Source: Dipteronia dyeriana
Taxonomy: Eukaryota; Streptophyta; Magnoliopsida; Sapindales; Sapindaceae
Direction: 5' to 3'
Assembly: GCA_032871835.1 (NCBI GenBank)
Contig: CM065296.1
Coordinates: forward strand, 116,942,146 to 117,006,145
DNA: 64,000 bases
Shown piece after piece: positions 11,773 through 22,853 of this stretch. Made by a program: the position numbers and the translations under genes. The notes beneath the pieces are model-generated. The model was not told where the DNA came from and did not search any database. It was given only the letters and a program-made list of their open reading frames with translations. Within the stretch, counting starts at the first letter, position 1. Every line of letters begins with the position of its first letter.

Positions 11773-13319
11773 ATGAAGACTCTCTGTCCAAATTATGACA
11801 GAGAAGATGCACTCGACACCGTTTTGGAGGTCCCTGTACCCGAAGAAATGTTCCACAAAATGGGCAGCACCGCGGCTCTACGTTGGGCAAACATGCGGTC
11901 TCTAATGAAAGCTCAGCTGCAATCAGCAGACAAGTCGTCGCATCTCCGAGCTAAATCAAACAACGAGTTCATGGCATTGCTCAAGCTTGTTGGCTCTCCT
12001 CTTATCCCTTTTCAAGTTAAATTGGTTAATTCTCCAAGCCGCCCCATCAGAGATAGTAACATTGTAAGTTTTTATACATATCTTTATATACAATTGGTGT
12101 CTTTGCATGAAAAATAATTTACGAGTGTATTATAATACATTTATATGGCAGGAAGCTTCAACGGCGAAATATATAGTGCAACAATATGTGGCTGCGGCAG
12201 GTGGACAAGCGGCGTTTAACTTGGTGAATAGCATGTATGCGATGGGGCAGGTGAAGATGTTGGGATCTGAAATGCAACAGGGTGATGATAGTGTGCATAT
12301 GAGAGGAAATTGTGAGATTGGTGGGTTTGTTCTTTGGCAGAAAAATCCTGATTTGTGGTGTTTAGAGCTGGTTGTTTCTGGTTATAAAGTCTGTGCAGGA
12401 AGTGATGGCAAGATCGCTTGGAACCAGTCCTCTTCTCAACCTGGTAATGCTAATAAAGGCCCTCCGCGACCCCTACGCCGCTTCTTCCAGGCAAGTATAT
12501 ATATATACCAAGTCTGAATACAGAATCCGATAAAATGATCAAATACTATAAGAGATCAATTGATTAATTTGACTCTAGGATCGTTATAATTAGCTGAATT
12601 AAAGACTCGATTGGCATGAGCTCATTAATGTGGGTATCAAAATCACATTTAGAATTCCTGATTAGTAAATGCGCTAAGACTTATTACATTACATATTGGC
12701 ATTGGCAATTCAACCAAAAAGGCAGACTCTGAAAATGGAATAAATGAACTAACTTGAATTTTATGACAAGAACATGGAGCTTATTGTTCATTTTCCTGTG
12801 TGATTTAATTAGGGATTGGACCCCAGATATACGGCTAACTTATTCTTAGACGCGGTATGCATTGGAGAGAAGTCCATCAACGATGAAGATTGTTTCGTAC
12901 TCAAAGTGGAGGCAGCTTCACATATACTCCATTCGCAAAGTTCACCTCACACAGAAATCATCCACCATACTGTATGGGGTTATTTCAGCCAAAGAACAGG
13001 ACTCCTCATGAAACTTGAGGATACAAAGCTAGTGAGGATGAAACCGAATAAAGGAAAAGAGAGCGTGTTTTGGGAGACAAGTATGGCGACCATGATCGAT
13101 GATTATAGATACGTTGATTCCATTAACATAGCGCACACAGGAAAAACCGTTACAACACTTTTTAGGTACGGAGGAGCACATAATCAAAAGAGAAAAATTG
13201 AGGAAACATGGAAGATTGAAGAAGTTGATTTCAACATTTGTGGTTTGTCCATAGAAATGTTTCTGCCTCCTGCTGACTTGAAGAGAGACCAAGAAGCCGG
13301 AGAGCAGCCTGTGAGCTAG
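11773..13319 (+). CDS. DUF620 family protein, 378 aa
   Basis: A plant-specific family of unknown biochemical function. Exons are 11773-12063 (97 codons), 12152-12490 (113) and 12813-13319 (168 plus stop), all in phase 0. Family landmarks are VPVPEEMFHKMGS.AALRWANMRSLM near the start, EASTAKYIVQQYVAAAGG at the second exon start, FVLWQKNPDLW, and RRFFQ|GLDPRYTANLFLDAVCIGEK across the second junction, then FSQRTGLLMKLEDT and ETWKIEEVDFNICGLSIEMFLPPADL. The second intron starts GC, not GT (CAG|GCAAGT at 12488-12496), and only this junction keeps the family sequence. The start is the first ATG of the conserved N-terminus, after a CT/T-rich leader. The length is somewhat short for the family, but the gene looks intact. 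Confidence 0.92.
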
Positions 13320-13622
13320 TTATTATAATTAATATTATCATTAACATTACTATGTTCATTTTTTTCTTTTCGTTCTAAACAAAGACCAAACCCAAAAAAA
13401 AAAAAAATTAAAAGATAAATGAGTGTACATAATTTAATAGGAGAATTGAGGAATCATTTTTTTTCTTCAATGTATATGGCCAGATAGTTACTTATGTCTG
13501 TTTCTGTTTCTAAAAATCATAATTTCATTTCTCATAAGAAAGTTAAGTAGCTATTATCCTACTGTAAAACTGTAAACACATGGCATGCACACTTTATGTG
13601 AAAAACAGAAAACAAAATTACA

Positions 13623-13694
13623 CGCCGCTGCCCGGGATCAAACACTGGTCACCCGGGTGACAGAGAGGAATACTTGCCGCTATACTACAATGAC
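13623..13694 (-). pseudogene. tRNA-Asp(GUC)-like sequence, degenerate
   Basis: Read on the minus strand this is 72 nt and aligns end to end with plant tRNA-Asp: GTCATTGTAGTATAGC, then GGCAAGTATTCC, an intact anticodon loop CTGTCAC, then GGGTGACC, a TTTGATC T-loop and GCGGCG at the 3' end. The anticodon stem (CCTCT/CCGGG) and T stem (CAGTG/CCGGG) no longer pair well, so it is called a pseudogene or tRNA-derived relic. It lies 304 bp past the DUF620 stop, next to the start of duplicated copy B. Confidence 0.7.
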
Positions 13695-13742
13695 CAATTG
13701 ATGTTTGAGATCATTTTATTAAAATTTGCCAAAAACGATCTT

Positions 13743-13833
13743 TTTCTGCAAAGACAGAAGTAGTGCGTTTGGATCGACAGAATTGAAGCGAAGGAATTAC
13801 ACGTGAAAGTTTAAGCTTCAAACGTTTAGCCAT
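13743..13833 (-). pseudogene. OVATE gene fragment, first 30 codons
   Basis: Identical in layout to 7957-8047: the start codon at 13833-13831 and [18 protein letters not shown] follow, with one I-to-L change. Homology stops at 13743 where unrelated DNA begins, so the OVATE domain is absent. Confidence 0.92.
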
Positions 13834-13930
13834 CTAAAACAGAAGGTGTTTTTACTAATTCTGTCACAATGTGTCATGAGTTCATGAATGGAATATATAC
13901 AGAGATGAGGAAATTAATAAGGCCGGCCTC
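13743..13930. repeat. Duplicated segment, copy B part 1
   Basis: Matches 7957-8143 and ends at GGCCGGCCTC, where the Mutator-like element begins. About 20 bp of copy A (8144-8162) are missing across the insertion. Confidence 0.92.
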
Positions 13931-14404
13931 ATAAGGTAGAAATGGTGAGATATGTCACCTTTTTTAAGGTGTGTTGTGATGATGTCACCCTTTTAATAAC
14001 TTAAGTTTAAAAGTATTAAAAGGTACCTATTATGGTGAACTACTGAAATTATCCCTAAACTTTAATTTTTAAAAAGCAATTTTCTGAACTCGTTGGTATC
14101 TCCCAAAAAAACTTGTTTGAAAGTCTCTAAAAAAAGTTGTTTCTCTCCAGATTCTGCACTAGAAGGTAACAAATATTTATGATCTTCAATTAAATTTTTT
14201 TATGCATTTCATATATTTTGCATTCATTTCTGTATGGGTTAACAATGTATCAATTCATCGATAACAATGTATCTATTTCAAATTCTGCACTAGAATGTAT
14301 GAAAATGGAAAACATTCGTGTTTTTTTTCTTGTGTGACCGAGAATATTTAAAGATGAATCGAGCTTATTTTGTATTGGACGAGGTTTTGTTTAGTTTGAA
14401 AAAA

Positions 14405-15078
14405 GCTCGATTATATGAAAAAAATGCTCGACAAACAAATGTTCGATCCCTTAGGAAAAGTTCTCGATTCCCTTAGGAAAAGTTCTCGAACCGTTATAAA
14501 TGTTCTCGATAATTTGACAAATAATCTCGATCCCTTAAAAAAGTTCTCGATCCCTTAGAAAGAGTTCTCGGTCCCTTAGAAAGAGTTCTCGGTCCCTTAG
14601 AAAAAGTTCTCGATCCTTGATAAAAGTTCTCGATAATTTGACAAATATTCTCGATCCTTACAAAAGTTCTCGAACCGTTAGAAATGTTCTCGATCCCTTA
14701 GAAAAAGTTCTCGTTCCCTTAGAAAAAGTTATCGTTCCCTTGTTAAAAGTTCTCGTTCCCTTGTTAAAAGTTCTCGTTCCCTTGTTAAAAGTTCTCGTTC
14801 CCTTGTTAAAAGTTCTCGATAATTTGACAAATATTCTCGATAAAAGTTCTCGAATCGAACCGTTACAAAAGTTCTCGATCCGTTGTAAATTATTCTCAAA
14901 CCCTTGAAAAAGTTCTCGATCCCTTATAAAAAGTACTCGATCCATTTGAAAAAAGCTCGATCACTTAGAAAATGTTCTCGATCCCTTTCTAAAAAGTTGG
15001 ATCCGTTTGCAAATGTTCTCGATCCATTACAAAAAAAGCTCGATTCCGAAAAACATGTTCTCGATCCGTTACAGTTGG
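14405..15078 (+). repeat. Left subterminal array of ~20-bp CpG-containing repeats
   Basis: About 30 degenerate units around GTTCTCGATCCCTTAGAAAA, each usually with one CTCGAT or CTCGTT core. The array lies between the left end of the element and the transposase start. Short reading frames over it are translations of the repeat. Confidence 0.9.
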
Positions 15079-15162
15079 GAAATTTTTGTAATTATTAGTA
15101 ATTGTAAAAGTAATTTTTTTAATTTGTTAATAATTGTTTGTGATGATGATTTTCACAGGACA

Positions 15163-17921
15163 ATGGATCGGGTTAGATTATTAATATCTTACAACGGTCG
15201 ATGTGAGCAATTACCTGATGGAAGTCAGAGGTTTCTTGGTTCTGATAACCAAGGAATGTATGTGTCCAGAAATATGACTTACGAAGAGCTGATGTCGATC
15301 GTACAAGCCGTTGTGAAGTACGATGTAAACAAATACATTGCTGATCTACAATCTATAACAATCGCTCCCGGGACAACATGTTGCACATTTATAAGAAATG
15401 ACGACGATGTTTTGTTTATGCTAGGGGAAGATAAGGTGATCCCTCAAGTATGTGTCAATTTAATTGAGAGGGCTGCAAGAGGTGTCATCGGTGAAGAAAT
15501 CCCTCCTCATGATAACACCCAACATTTTCGATATTCAGGCGGAAGCAACCAGTTGTTCACAGAAAGAAGTGGGATTGACTGTAGGGAAAACCTAAGTGGT
15601 GTCCCACCAGAAGTAGCTGACCATGGTGATATAGTTGGAGCTCAATTGGACGATGATTTTGGTTGTCAAATTGAAATGAATGCTGGACAGTACAACTACC
15701 AATACAATGAGAGGTACAATGACATGAACAATGAGCGGAACAATGAACCTCATAACTTACCAATCCATGAGGTGGCTAATGAGCCAAATTTGCATCCGGT
15801 ACATAATGTAGCGAACAATGAGGAAGATACAGAATCGTTCAAAATGGAAAGACGTGCAAAAAGTGTACACAGATGTAGTTCCACTGCAGTACGTATAGCT
15901 GGTACATGTGAGGTCCGCCCTGATGTAACTCTAGCTGATTCTGAGAATGCCAGAACGTGAGTTATTCCAGGAGTAGAATCATACTCGTTTGGTATGGGTG
16001 GAAGCAGAAACTTGGCAGAAGATGAACCTACCAGCATGATATATAAAGGTCAATATTTTCCTACTAAAAAAGATTTGAAGAGATTGGCTGGGCATTTTGC
16101 AATGCGGCACAACTTCGAGTGGAAGGTGAAAATGTCGAATAAGACAACATTACATCTGGTTTGTTTGATGGACAACTGTACGTGGAAGTTAAGAGCGGTT
16201 AGGAGAGATGAAGCGACATACTTTCAAGTAAGAAGTTTTATCAACAAACACACTTGTTCGTTGGAGGAGATTCACCGCCGCCATCGACAAGCTAGTGCAG
16301 TCATAATTGGAGAAGTCGGTTGCACCTAGATTGCAGCAACATGATGGTCGACTAATGCGTCTGAATGACATAATCGCCGACATGAAAACAATGTATGGCA
16401 TCCAAATAATGTACAGTAAGGCACATCAAGCCCTTGATTATGCATTGTCACTGACCTATGGAACGCATGAGGAAAGCTTCCAACTGCTACCATCATTCGG
16501 TTACGTGTTGGAACAACAAAATCCTGAAACGATTACTGACTTACAGTGCGATGAAAAAGGTAAATTCCTATACTTTTTCATGTCGTTGGGTGCCTTAGTC
16601 AGAGGATTTCAGAGGTGTATGCGTCCAGCTATTGCCGTTGATGGTACCCATTTAAAGGGTAGATTCGGGGGCACAATGTTTGTTGCAACTGCACAAGATG
16701 GGAATGAACAGGTTAATCCAATTGCTTTTGGGTACGGTGACTCGGAAAACAACCTATCATAAGAGTGGTTTTTGGATTGCTTGAAAAGTGCCCTTAGCTA
16801 TATAAATGATTTGGTTTTCATTTATGATCGACATGCAAGCATTGAAGCAGAGATTTCTAAAGTGTTCCCTTATACCACCCATACCATATGTTGCTGGCAC
16901 TTTTATGAAAATATTAAGAAGAGATATCATAGAAAGGATGTTGCCGCAATAATGAACAAATCAGCCCGAGCGTACATCGAGTTACAATATAACCGGCACA
17001 TGGAAGAGTTACGAAACTTGCACCCGAATGTATATGAATATGTAATTGATGCCGATCCACACAAGTGGTCCCGTGTATACTGCCTCGACAAAAGGTATAG
17101 GGTCATGACAACAAATGCTGTAGAATGCATAAACTCATGGCTAAAATTTGCACGACAACTGCCTATGTTGACTTTGGTAGAGTTCATTAAGAATATGCCA
17201 CAACGTTGGTTTCACGATCGTCATAGGGCTGCACAATCCATGCGTCATCAGTTGACCAACGCAACACATATTGTGATCCTAAAACGTGTTGATAAATGCA
17301 ATTTTATGACCGTTAATCCAGTTAACTGGAACATATTCTCGGTGAAGCGGGCTGAAAAATAGTGGACCGTTGACTTAGCCCGGAAGACATGTACATGCAA
17401 CAAATTCAAATGGACCTTCTTCCATGTTCTCACGCTCTCGCTGCCGCAAGGTACATCATACAATTTGTGTAAGATTAATATTACTTAAACGTGAATCCTA
17501 TCGTTTTTAATGTTTTTACAGGGACAGAAACATGGATTTCACATCCCTCTGTGCGGTCTACTACAAGCGACAAACACTTATTGATGCGTACTCTGTTCCT
17601 ATTATGCCGGTTGGACATCCTTTCACTTAGATTGTGCCATCTGACATCGCTGAGAGAGTCGTTTTGAATCCAAGCTCCAGGAGACAAGCAGGCCGTCCGA
17701 GGGCTTCACGCCGTATCTCGTCTTCGGAGAGAACAACTACACATAATTGTAGACGATGTCGATAACCAGGGTATAATTCGAGGAGATGTTCTAACCCAGC
17801 TTTGAGTAATGAAGGTCCGAGCACGGTTATTCCTGAGGAATACATACACAAGTGTAGTATCTGTCATACAGTTGGTCACAACAGACAGACGTGCCCTACT
17901 AGAGACTCCACCGTGGAATGA
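15163..17921 (+). pseudogene. MULE (MuDR-family) transposase, decayed
   Basis: Segments in order: an N-terminal region (15163-15957, start MDRVRLLISYNGRCEQL), a zinc-binding MuDR DNA-binding domain with CLMDNCTWKLRA and HTC (15994-16318), a catalytic domain with IAVDGTHLKG (first acidic residue), IYDRHASIEAEI (second), CCWHF, and NAVECINSWL (third), a SWIM zinc finger (about 17380-17455) and a C-terminal zinc knuckle with CSICHTVGHNRQTC. An acceptor-like TTTCACAG sits just before the start. Breaks: stops at about 15958, 16760, 17360, 17628 and 17764, and frame changes near 16318 and 17415 (inside the SWIM finger). Several stops fit CGA, CAA or TGG changed by C-to-T or G-to-A. It cannot make a full transposase. 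Confidence 0.9.
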
Positions 17922-18004
17922 TTTGAGGCGTTATCATGATGACATTGTGATAATTTGAACTTGTATGACTTGTTCATTAACTGAAATGCAATTGTATTTA
18001 AATA

Positions 18005-18175
18005 TGATTTGTATATATACAAATGTAAACATTTTTATACAAAAGAATTGAGACATATACAAAAGAATTGGTAAATATACAAAACAATTGGTACATATAC
18101 AAAATAATTTGCAAATATACAAAAGAATTGGTACATATATAAAAGAATTGGTACGTATACAAATGAATAACTACA
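18005..18175 (+). repeat. Array of ~22-bp AT-rich repeats between convergent genes
   Basis: Seven to eight units near ATATACAAAAGAATTGGTAC between the 3' ends of the transposase and the Ulp1 cargo gene. This may act in 3' end formation (inference). Confidence 0.8.
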
Positions 18176-18189
18176 TAAATCTAAACATG

Positions 18190-21100
18190 CTAGGAGTTTA
18201 CAAATATTTCAACGGCCATCTTCTCCCGAATGATCTCAATATCGTCTTCCGACCAATCAAAATCATTTATGTCTGCCAGTAAGTACTCGATCAATCTCAA
18301 TGTGTGGGGACTATAGTTATCCCTGCTGTTGGACACATTAACAATCGTTAATAAAACAATAGGTTTGTAATAAGACAATCTTAAAGTTATTATTACAAAA
18401 TGTCTTACGATATCTTCTGTTGGGGGACATGTTTTTCCGACACCACGCTGACATCAAAGGGCTTACTTGTCTTCTCAAATTTCTGAAGTCCAGCCAGTCT
18501 TGCAGTATGAAACCCATCTGATGCAACATCGAGGGCAAAAAGTAGCGCAACGGGGCTACCTGCTGCTTCCGGATATGAGCTGGGACCTCCTGTCTCCAGG
18601 GGTTGACTATGAACATCTTCCTGCATGTGAGGTCCACAGTCACCAGTAACCAATGTTGCACGGTATCAGGACCTGTAAACGTAAACAACAGGTGTTAGGA
18701 TGTACAAAGACATTTATATATACAATTGCAAACCATGTCAAGTAACACTTACCATGTCAACCTCGTGCCACGGACGTCATCCAATCAGGGCACCCCCAAG
18801 CACCGTCGTAAGATCGTCATCCTTCTACCAAAACCTTAAAACATTCCAACGCCTCGGGGTGATCTGCCCGCGAGAATCACGAGGCATCATTTTCCTGTAC
18901 TGGTGCTCCAGAAAGGACTGTAGAAACACAAACTCAAAGTTATTAATGTTTTCCATACAAATCTACAAGCATGCGTAATCATTACTAATTTTAGTACTTA
19001 TAAAAAGTTATGAGTCCAATATGTTGACCATCTGACTGTACACATTCTGTAAAGTCCGTTGACGCTTCCGAAGAATATGGAGGTACGCGTCCATATGCTG
19101 GGAATATAAACACGTAAAGATATGTTAGGAGACTTACACATCTAAAACAAATACTATAAACAGAATTTACGGTCCCACGTACCTCATCATCAACATCCAT
19201 GAAGTTGGTCTGCAACCGATGGAACCATGCAACATCAACCGGCTGCAGCAAATCAACATCACGTCTGCATTAATGTTCCATTAGCTACATATTTATATAA
19301 TGCATTAGAAGAAAATTGCCACCTAAATAACAAAGAAATTTACTTACAGTTTCCCGTTTACGTTCTTCTTGAAGGCTCAGTAAGCCTTCAACTGGTCACC
19401 GTCCATCAGTCCCTGGGGATTAAATACATGGTCAGGTCCCTCTAGTATTACCCTCGCCTTCTTAGGTTGGCACGGATCTGTGTACGGGCTAAGCAACTGC
19501 CAACCACGCTTCAGTACACGCCTCTGCTGTCGACCTCCCCCTGCTGGGGTATGCTGAGATAAGGATGAGGGAGGGGGAGCCTGCTGCTCAATGAGAGGTG
19601 GAAAGGGAGGTGGAAGGGGAGCATGCTCCTCACACTGAGGGGGATGGGGGGCCGGTAACTCGCTCGGAGATGGAGATGGAGGAGGAGGAGGAGGAGGAGG
19701 AGGAGGGGGAACCAGTTGCTCGCTCGGAGGTGGAAGGGGAGCATGTTGCTCGCTCGTCAGTGAAGAGGGAGCCTGCTGCTCACTCTAAGGTGGAGAGGGA
19801 GCCTGGGAATCACTCTGAGTGGGAGGGGGGTCGGCTGCTCGCTCAGAGATGAAGGGGGAGCCTGCTGGTTACTCTGAGGGGGAGGCGGGGCAGGTTGCTC
19901 GCTCTGAGGTGGAGGGGGAAGGGGAGACTGAGCCTTACTCTTCAGAACTACCCCTCCGGTATGTGGATCATCTGTATGCTCATACATATGCGGCCTTAAT
20001 CCCTGAAGGCCTCCGATCATTGCAAGCAACTCCCTATGTTGTTGCTGTCGATCCTCCTCGCTCTTCTGGATCAAATCCAACAACTCCAGTGTTGTTGTTG
20101 TTGTCTATCATCCTCACTTTTTCAGAGGGCTTCACGCAACTAGTTCAACTGCTATTCTAAATGAGCCTGAAATCATGCAACATTGTTAATACTAAAATAA
20201 TCAACAGATCTTGTTAATAAAAACAAAACTACCATATAAACTTACCTCCCTATCAAGTCCAATGCCTGCACGGGAATCCCCTGTATCGGCACCAGTTCCT
20301 GGGGTGGTAAACCGAACCTTTATACTCCTCACTCGTCGAGGAGACAACTCAGATCTGCCAGTGTCCATGCCACTGAAATCTGGACCTGCACTTGTAGTCG
20401 GACCCCCACCCTCCTCCTGGGGACAAACTGTACTTGTGATCGGATCAAGGACAGTAGAAAGGTGAACCCTGTCGTCCTGCACATACGGGCTACCCCCCTC
20501 ACTTAGGCCTGCAAAGTACGGTGCCACCGCCTCAGCTGCTGTGGGCACGATTTCCGTCCTCGCAGACATATGAAAACGTAGTTAGATGAATGTCATTGTT
20601 ACTTATAGTAAGTAATATAACAATACAATTAACAAATAAAATAATTACCCTAGGACTAAAAATCTTGTCCAGCTTCTTCCCTCTAGGTTGTTTGGTCAAC
20701 TCCCACTTTAACATTCGAGGAGAAAGGTCTGTAACCCTTCGAGTCTAGAAATCGACGTCCGGTTAGGGGATCACCTCGAAAGCAAATATCTGCTTCAAAG
20801 ATAAGTACAGTTATAATCAAAAACAATTTTGGATTAGAAATTTAATGTACATGTTGGAAATCAAATTTCTTACCAAAAGGTCGTGTGATAGACCGTAGAT
20901 GTTGTACCCCTCCACAGAATGTCCAACATCGCCCTGTGACTGCTGGCGTCTCTCCTCACGACGTCGCGGTAACGTATGCTTGAATGAAAATATAGAATGC
21001 CTATAGACATGGGCACCCCACAGGAATGCATCGAAGGCATTGAGGTCCTCTACCAATCGAAACTGCCAAACTGGCATCTTCAATCTCTCGTCCACCCCTA

Positions 21101-21626
21101 TCAATATCCAGTTCAACATGTAAACGAGACACAACTTCACAGCATCGTACGCCTGTTGAAACTTTCCGTGGGTAAGAACAACCCTCAAGTCATCCAATGA
21201 TACCTCATCATGTCCAGGAAAGTACCGTTGATGTATGCCATTCTTAACTGCAACATACATACTCGTGTTCGGTATGACTTCAAAACGTAATCCGGTGGTG
21301 AGACTAAATTCCACATTCGAAAACCTGACCACATGATTCCCTAACAAGAATCGCATCTCATCTGTCAGCCCGTCATGGTCCAACTCCCGCAACAACAGCT
21401 GATGAATAACACCACCTGAAAACTTCAGCTCCCGGTACATCGACATGAAATGCCCAAAACAGGAGGCCATGAACCGACGCTGATCCTCAACAACAAACTC
21501 TTCAGGGACCCGGCTAAGTGCATCGTCTATACGGGTGATGGCTTCAAAATGGTCGTGTCCGGTCAATTTTCCCTTGAACCAATCTCCCTCTGGAGTTTTA
21601 AGCAATTCCTTCAACCTGCTCGTCAT
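18190..21626 (-). pseudogene. DUF1985 - Ulp1 (C48 peptidase) cargo gene, decayed
   Basis: Minus-strand exons from 21626: a DUF1985 domain (start MTSRLKELLKTPEGDWF; FMASCFGHFM, FLLGNHVVRFSNVEFSLTTGLRF, KLCLVYMLNWILIG), a continuation with LKWELTKQPRGKKLDKIF (about 20655-20715), an acidic/serine linker (20201-20569), a proline-rich linker (about 19757-20083) and a C-terminal Ulp1-like protease (18190-18688). The protease shows HWLLVTVDL with the catalytic His, but the Asp position 17 residues later is Asn (IVNPWRQEVP, codon 18604-18602). The expected Asp-Cys-Gly-like nucleophile site reads DNYSPHTLRLIEYL, with Tyr at 18315-18313. Stops also lie in the 20.7 kb exon. Ulp1 proteases cleave SUMO; this copy should be inactive. 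Confidence 0.82.
19660..19935. repeat. Purine-rich repeat encoding the proline-rich linker
   Basis: About eight degenerate ~30-33-bp units (GAGGTGGAGGGGGAGCCTG-like on the plus strand) that on the minus strand encode PPPPQSEQPAP-like repeats of the cargo gene. Plus-strand reading frames here are shadows. Confidence 0.8.
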
Positions 21627-21679
21627 CTACAATGTCACAGAAACAATACATCAGTAAACTGCAAAAACAATACATCGTT

Positions 21680-22445
21680 TAAAAAAAATTCTCAATACTT
21701 TGAAAATATTCTCGATCATTTGAAAATATTCTTGATCATTTGAAAAAGTTCTTGATTCTTTGGAAATAGTTTCGATCCTTTGAAAAACCTCTCGATTTTT
21801 TGAAAAACCTCTTGATCATTTGAAAATGGTCTCGATCCTTTGAAAAAGGTTTCGATCCTATGAAAATAGTCTTAATCCTTTGAAAAACCTCTTGGTTCAT
21901 TGAAAATTCTTCTCGATCATTTTAAAAATTCCCGACCCTTTGAAAAACATTATCGATCGTTTTAAAAAATTCTCGTTCCTTTGAAAAACCTCTCGATTCT
22001 TTAAAAAATCTTCTCGATCATTTTAAAAAATCTCGACCCTTTCAAAAACATTCTTGATTGTTAGAAAAAAATCTCGATCCTTTGAAAAACCTCTAGATTT
22101 TTTGAAAAATCTTCTCGATCATTTTAAAAAATATCGACTCAAAAACATTCTCGATCGTTTGAAAAAATTCTCGATCCTTTGAAAATAGTCTCGATACTTT
22201 GAAAAATATTCTCGATCATTTAACAAAAGCTCGATCACTTTGAAAAATATTCTCGGTCGTTAGAAAAATATTCTCGATCGTTCCAAACAATTTCTCGATC
22301 CTTTAAAAAATTCTTGATGCTTTTAAAATGTTCTCGACTCTTTGAGAAATAAGTTCGATCGTATGATAAAATTCATCGAATCTTTCTATAAAAATTTCTC
22401 AATCTCGCTTGAAATATTCTCGATTTTTTTTTATTTTCAAAAGAA
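21680..22445 (+). repeat. Right subterminal array of ~20-bp CpG-containing repeats
   Basis: About 35 degenerate units near TTCTCGATCCTTTGAAAAA, in the same orientation as the left array. It lies just upstream of the start of the minus-strand cargo gene (21626), so it occupies that gene's promoter position. Confidence 0.9.
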
Positions 22446-22853
22446 AAATGCTCGATACCAGAATATTGAACCTCATTTCAAACCAAAACCAAAACCACAA
22501 CCAGTGTCAACCCTAATCTACAATTTCAATCAACAGAACAAGTATAAAATACAATGATAAGTTATGAACAACAAATCGATAAATAAAACAAACTGAACTT
22601 ACCTCTGTCAATCGCTGCAAAATGTACTGTATTCCCGTTCTGGTCAATAAGCTGTCGATTTCGTTCTCATCAGTTTCTTTCTCAATGTTGCTTTTCTCAG
22701 ACTCACAAAACGACAATTTTCTCTCTTTTTCAATTTTATCGGGGTATTCTCGTCTCTTTACCTTAAATGGTACATTTTAAACTTATATTACTAAACTGGT
22801 AATATTTACACACCAACCCTTTAAAATAGTACCATTTATTTTTCGACCCCTAT

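Larger units (their letters stand above)
13931..22853 (+). mobile_element. Mutator-like element with DUF1985-Ulp1 cargo (KI-MULE/Kaonashi type), decayed
   Basis: An ~8.9 kb insertion into copy B. The ends are degenerate inverted repeats of about 95 bp (left ATAAGGTAGAAA..., right end read in reverse ATAGGGGTCGAAAA..., both reaching a shared TAAGTTTAAAA). In order it holds a subterminal array, a MULE transposase (plus), a short AT array, a DUF1985-Ulp1 gene (minus) and a second subterminal array. No 9-bp target duplication is visible, and flanking bases of the original site were lost. Mutator elements that mobilise Ulp1-like protease genes are known from Arabidopsis and cucurbits (established). 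Both genes here are broken, so the copy is non-autonomous. Confidence 0.85.

Noticed and set aside
14617..15098. Open frames in both directions over the left subterminal array
   Set aside because: They are translations of the 20-bp repeat (VLVPLLK-type and RTFNKGT-type) and not genes.
19598..20160. Plus-strand frames rich in Glu/Gly
   Set aside because: Shadow of the purine-rich repeat that encodes the proline-rich linker on the minus strand.
14405..22445. Regular arrays considered as CRISPR
   Set aside because: Plant nuclear DNA, units are contiguous and degenerate with no unique spacers. They are transposon subterminal repeats.
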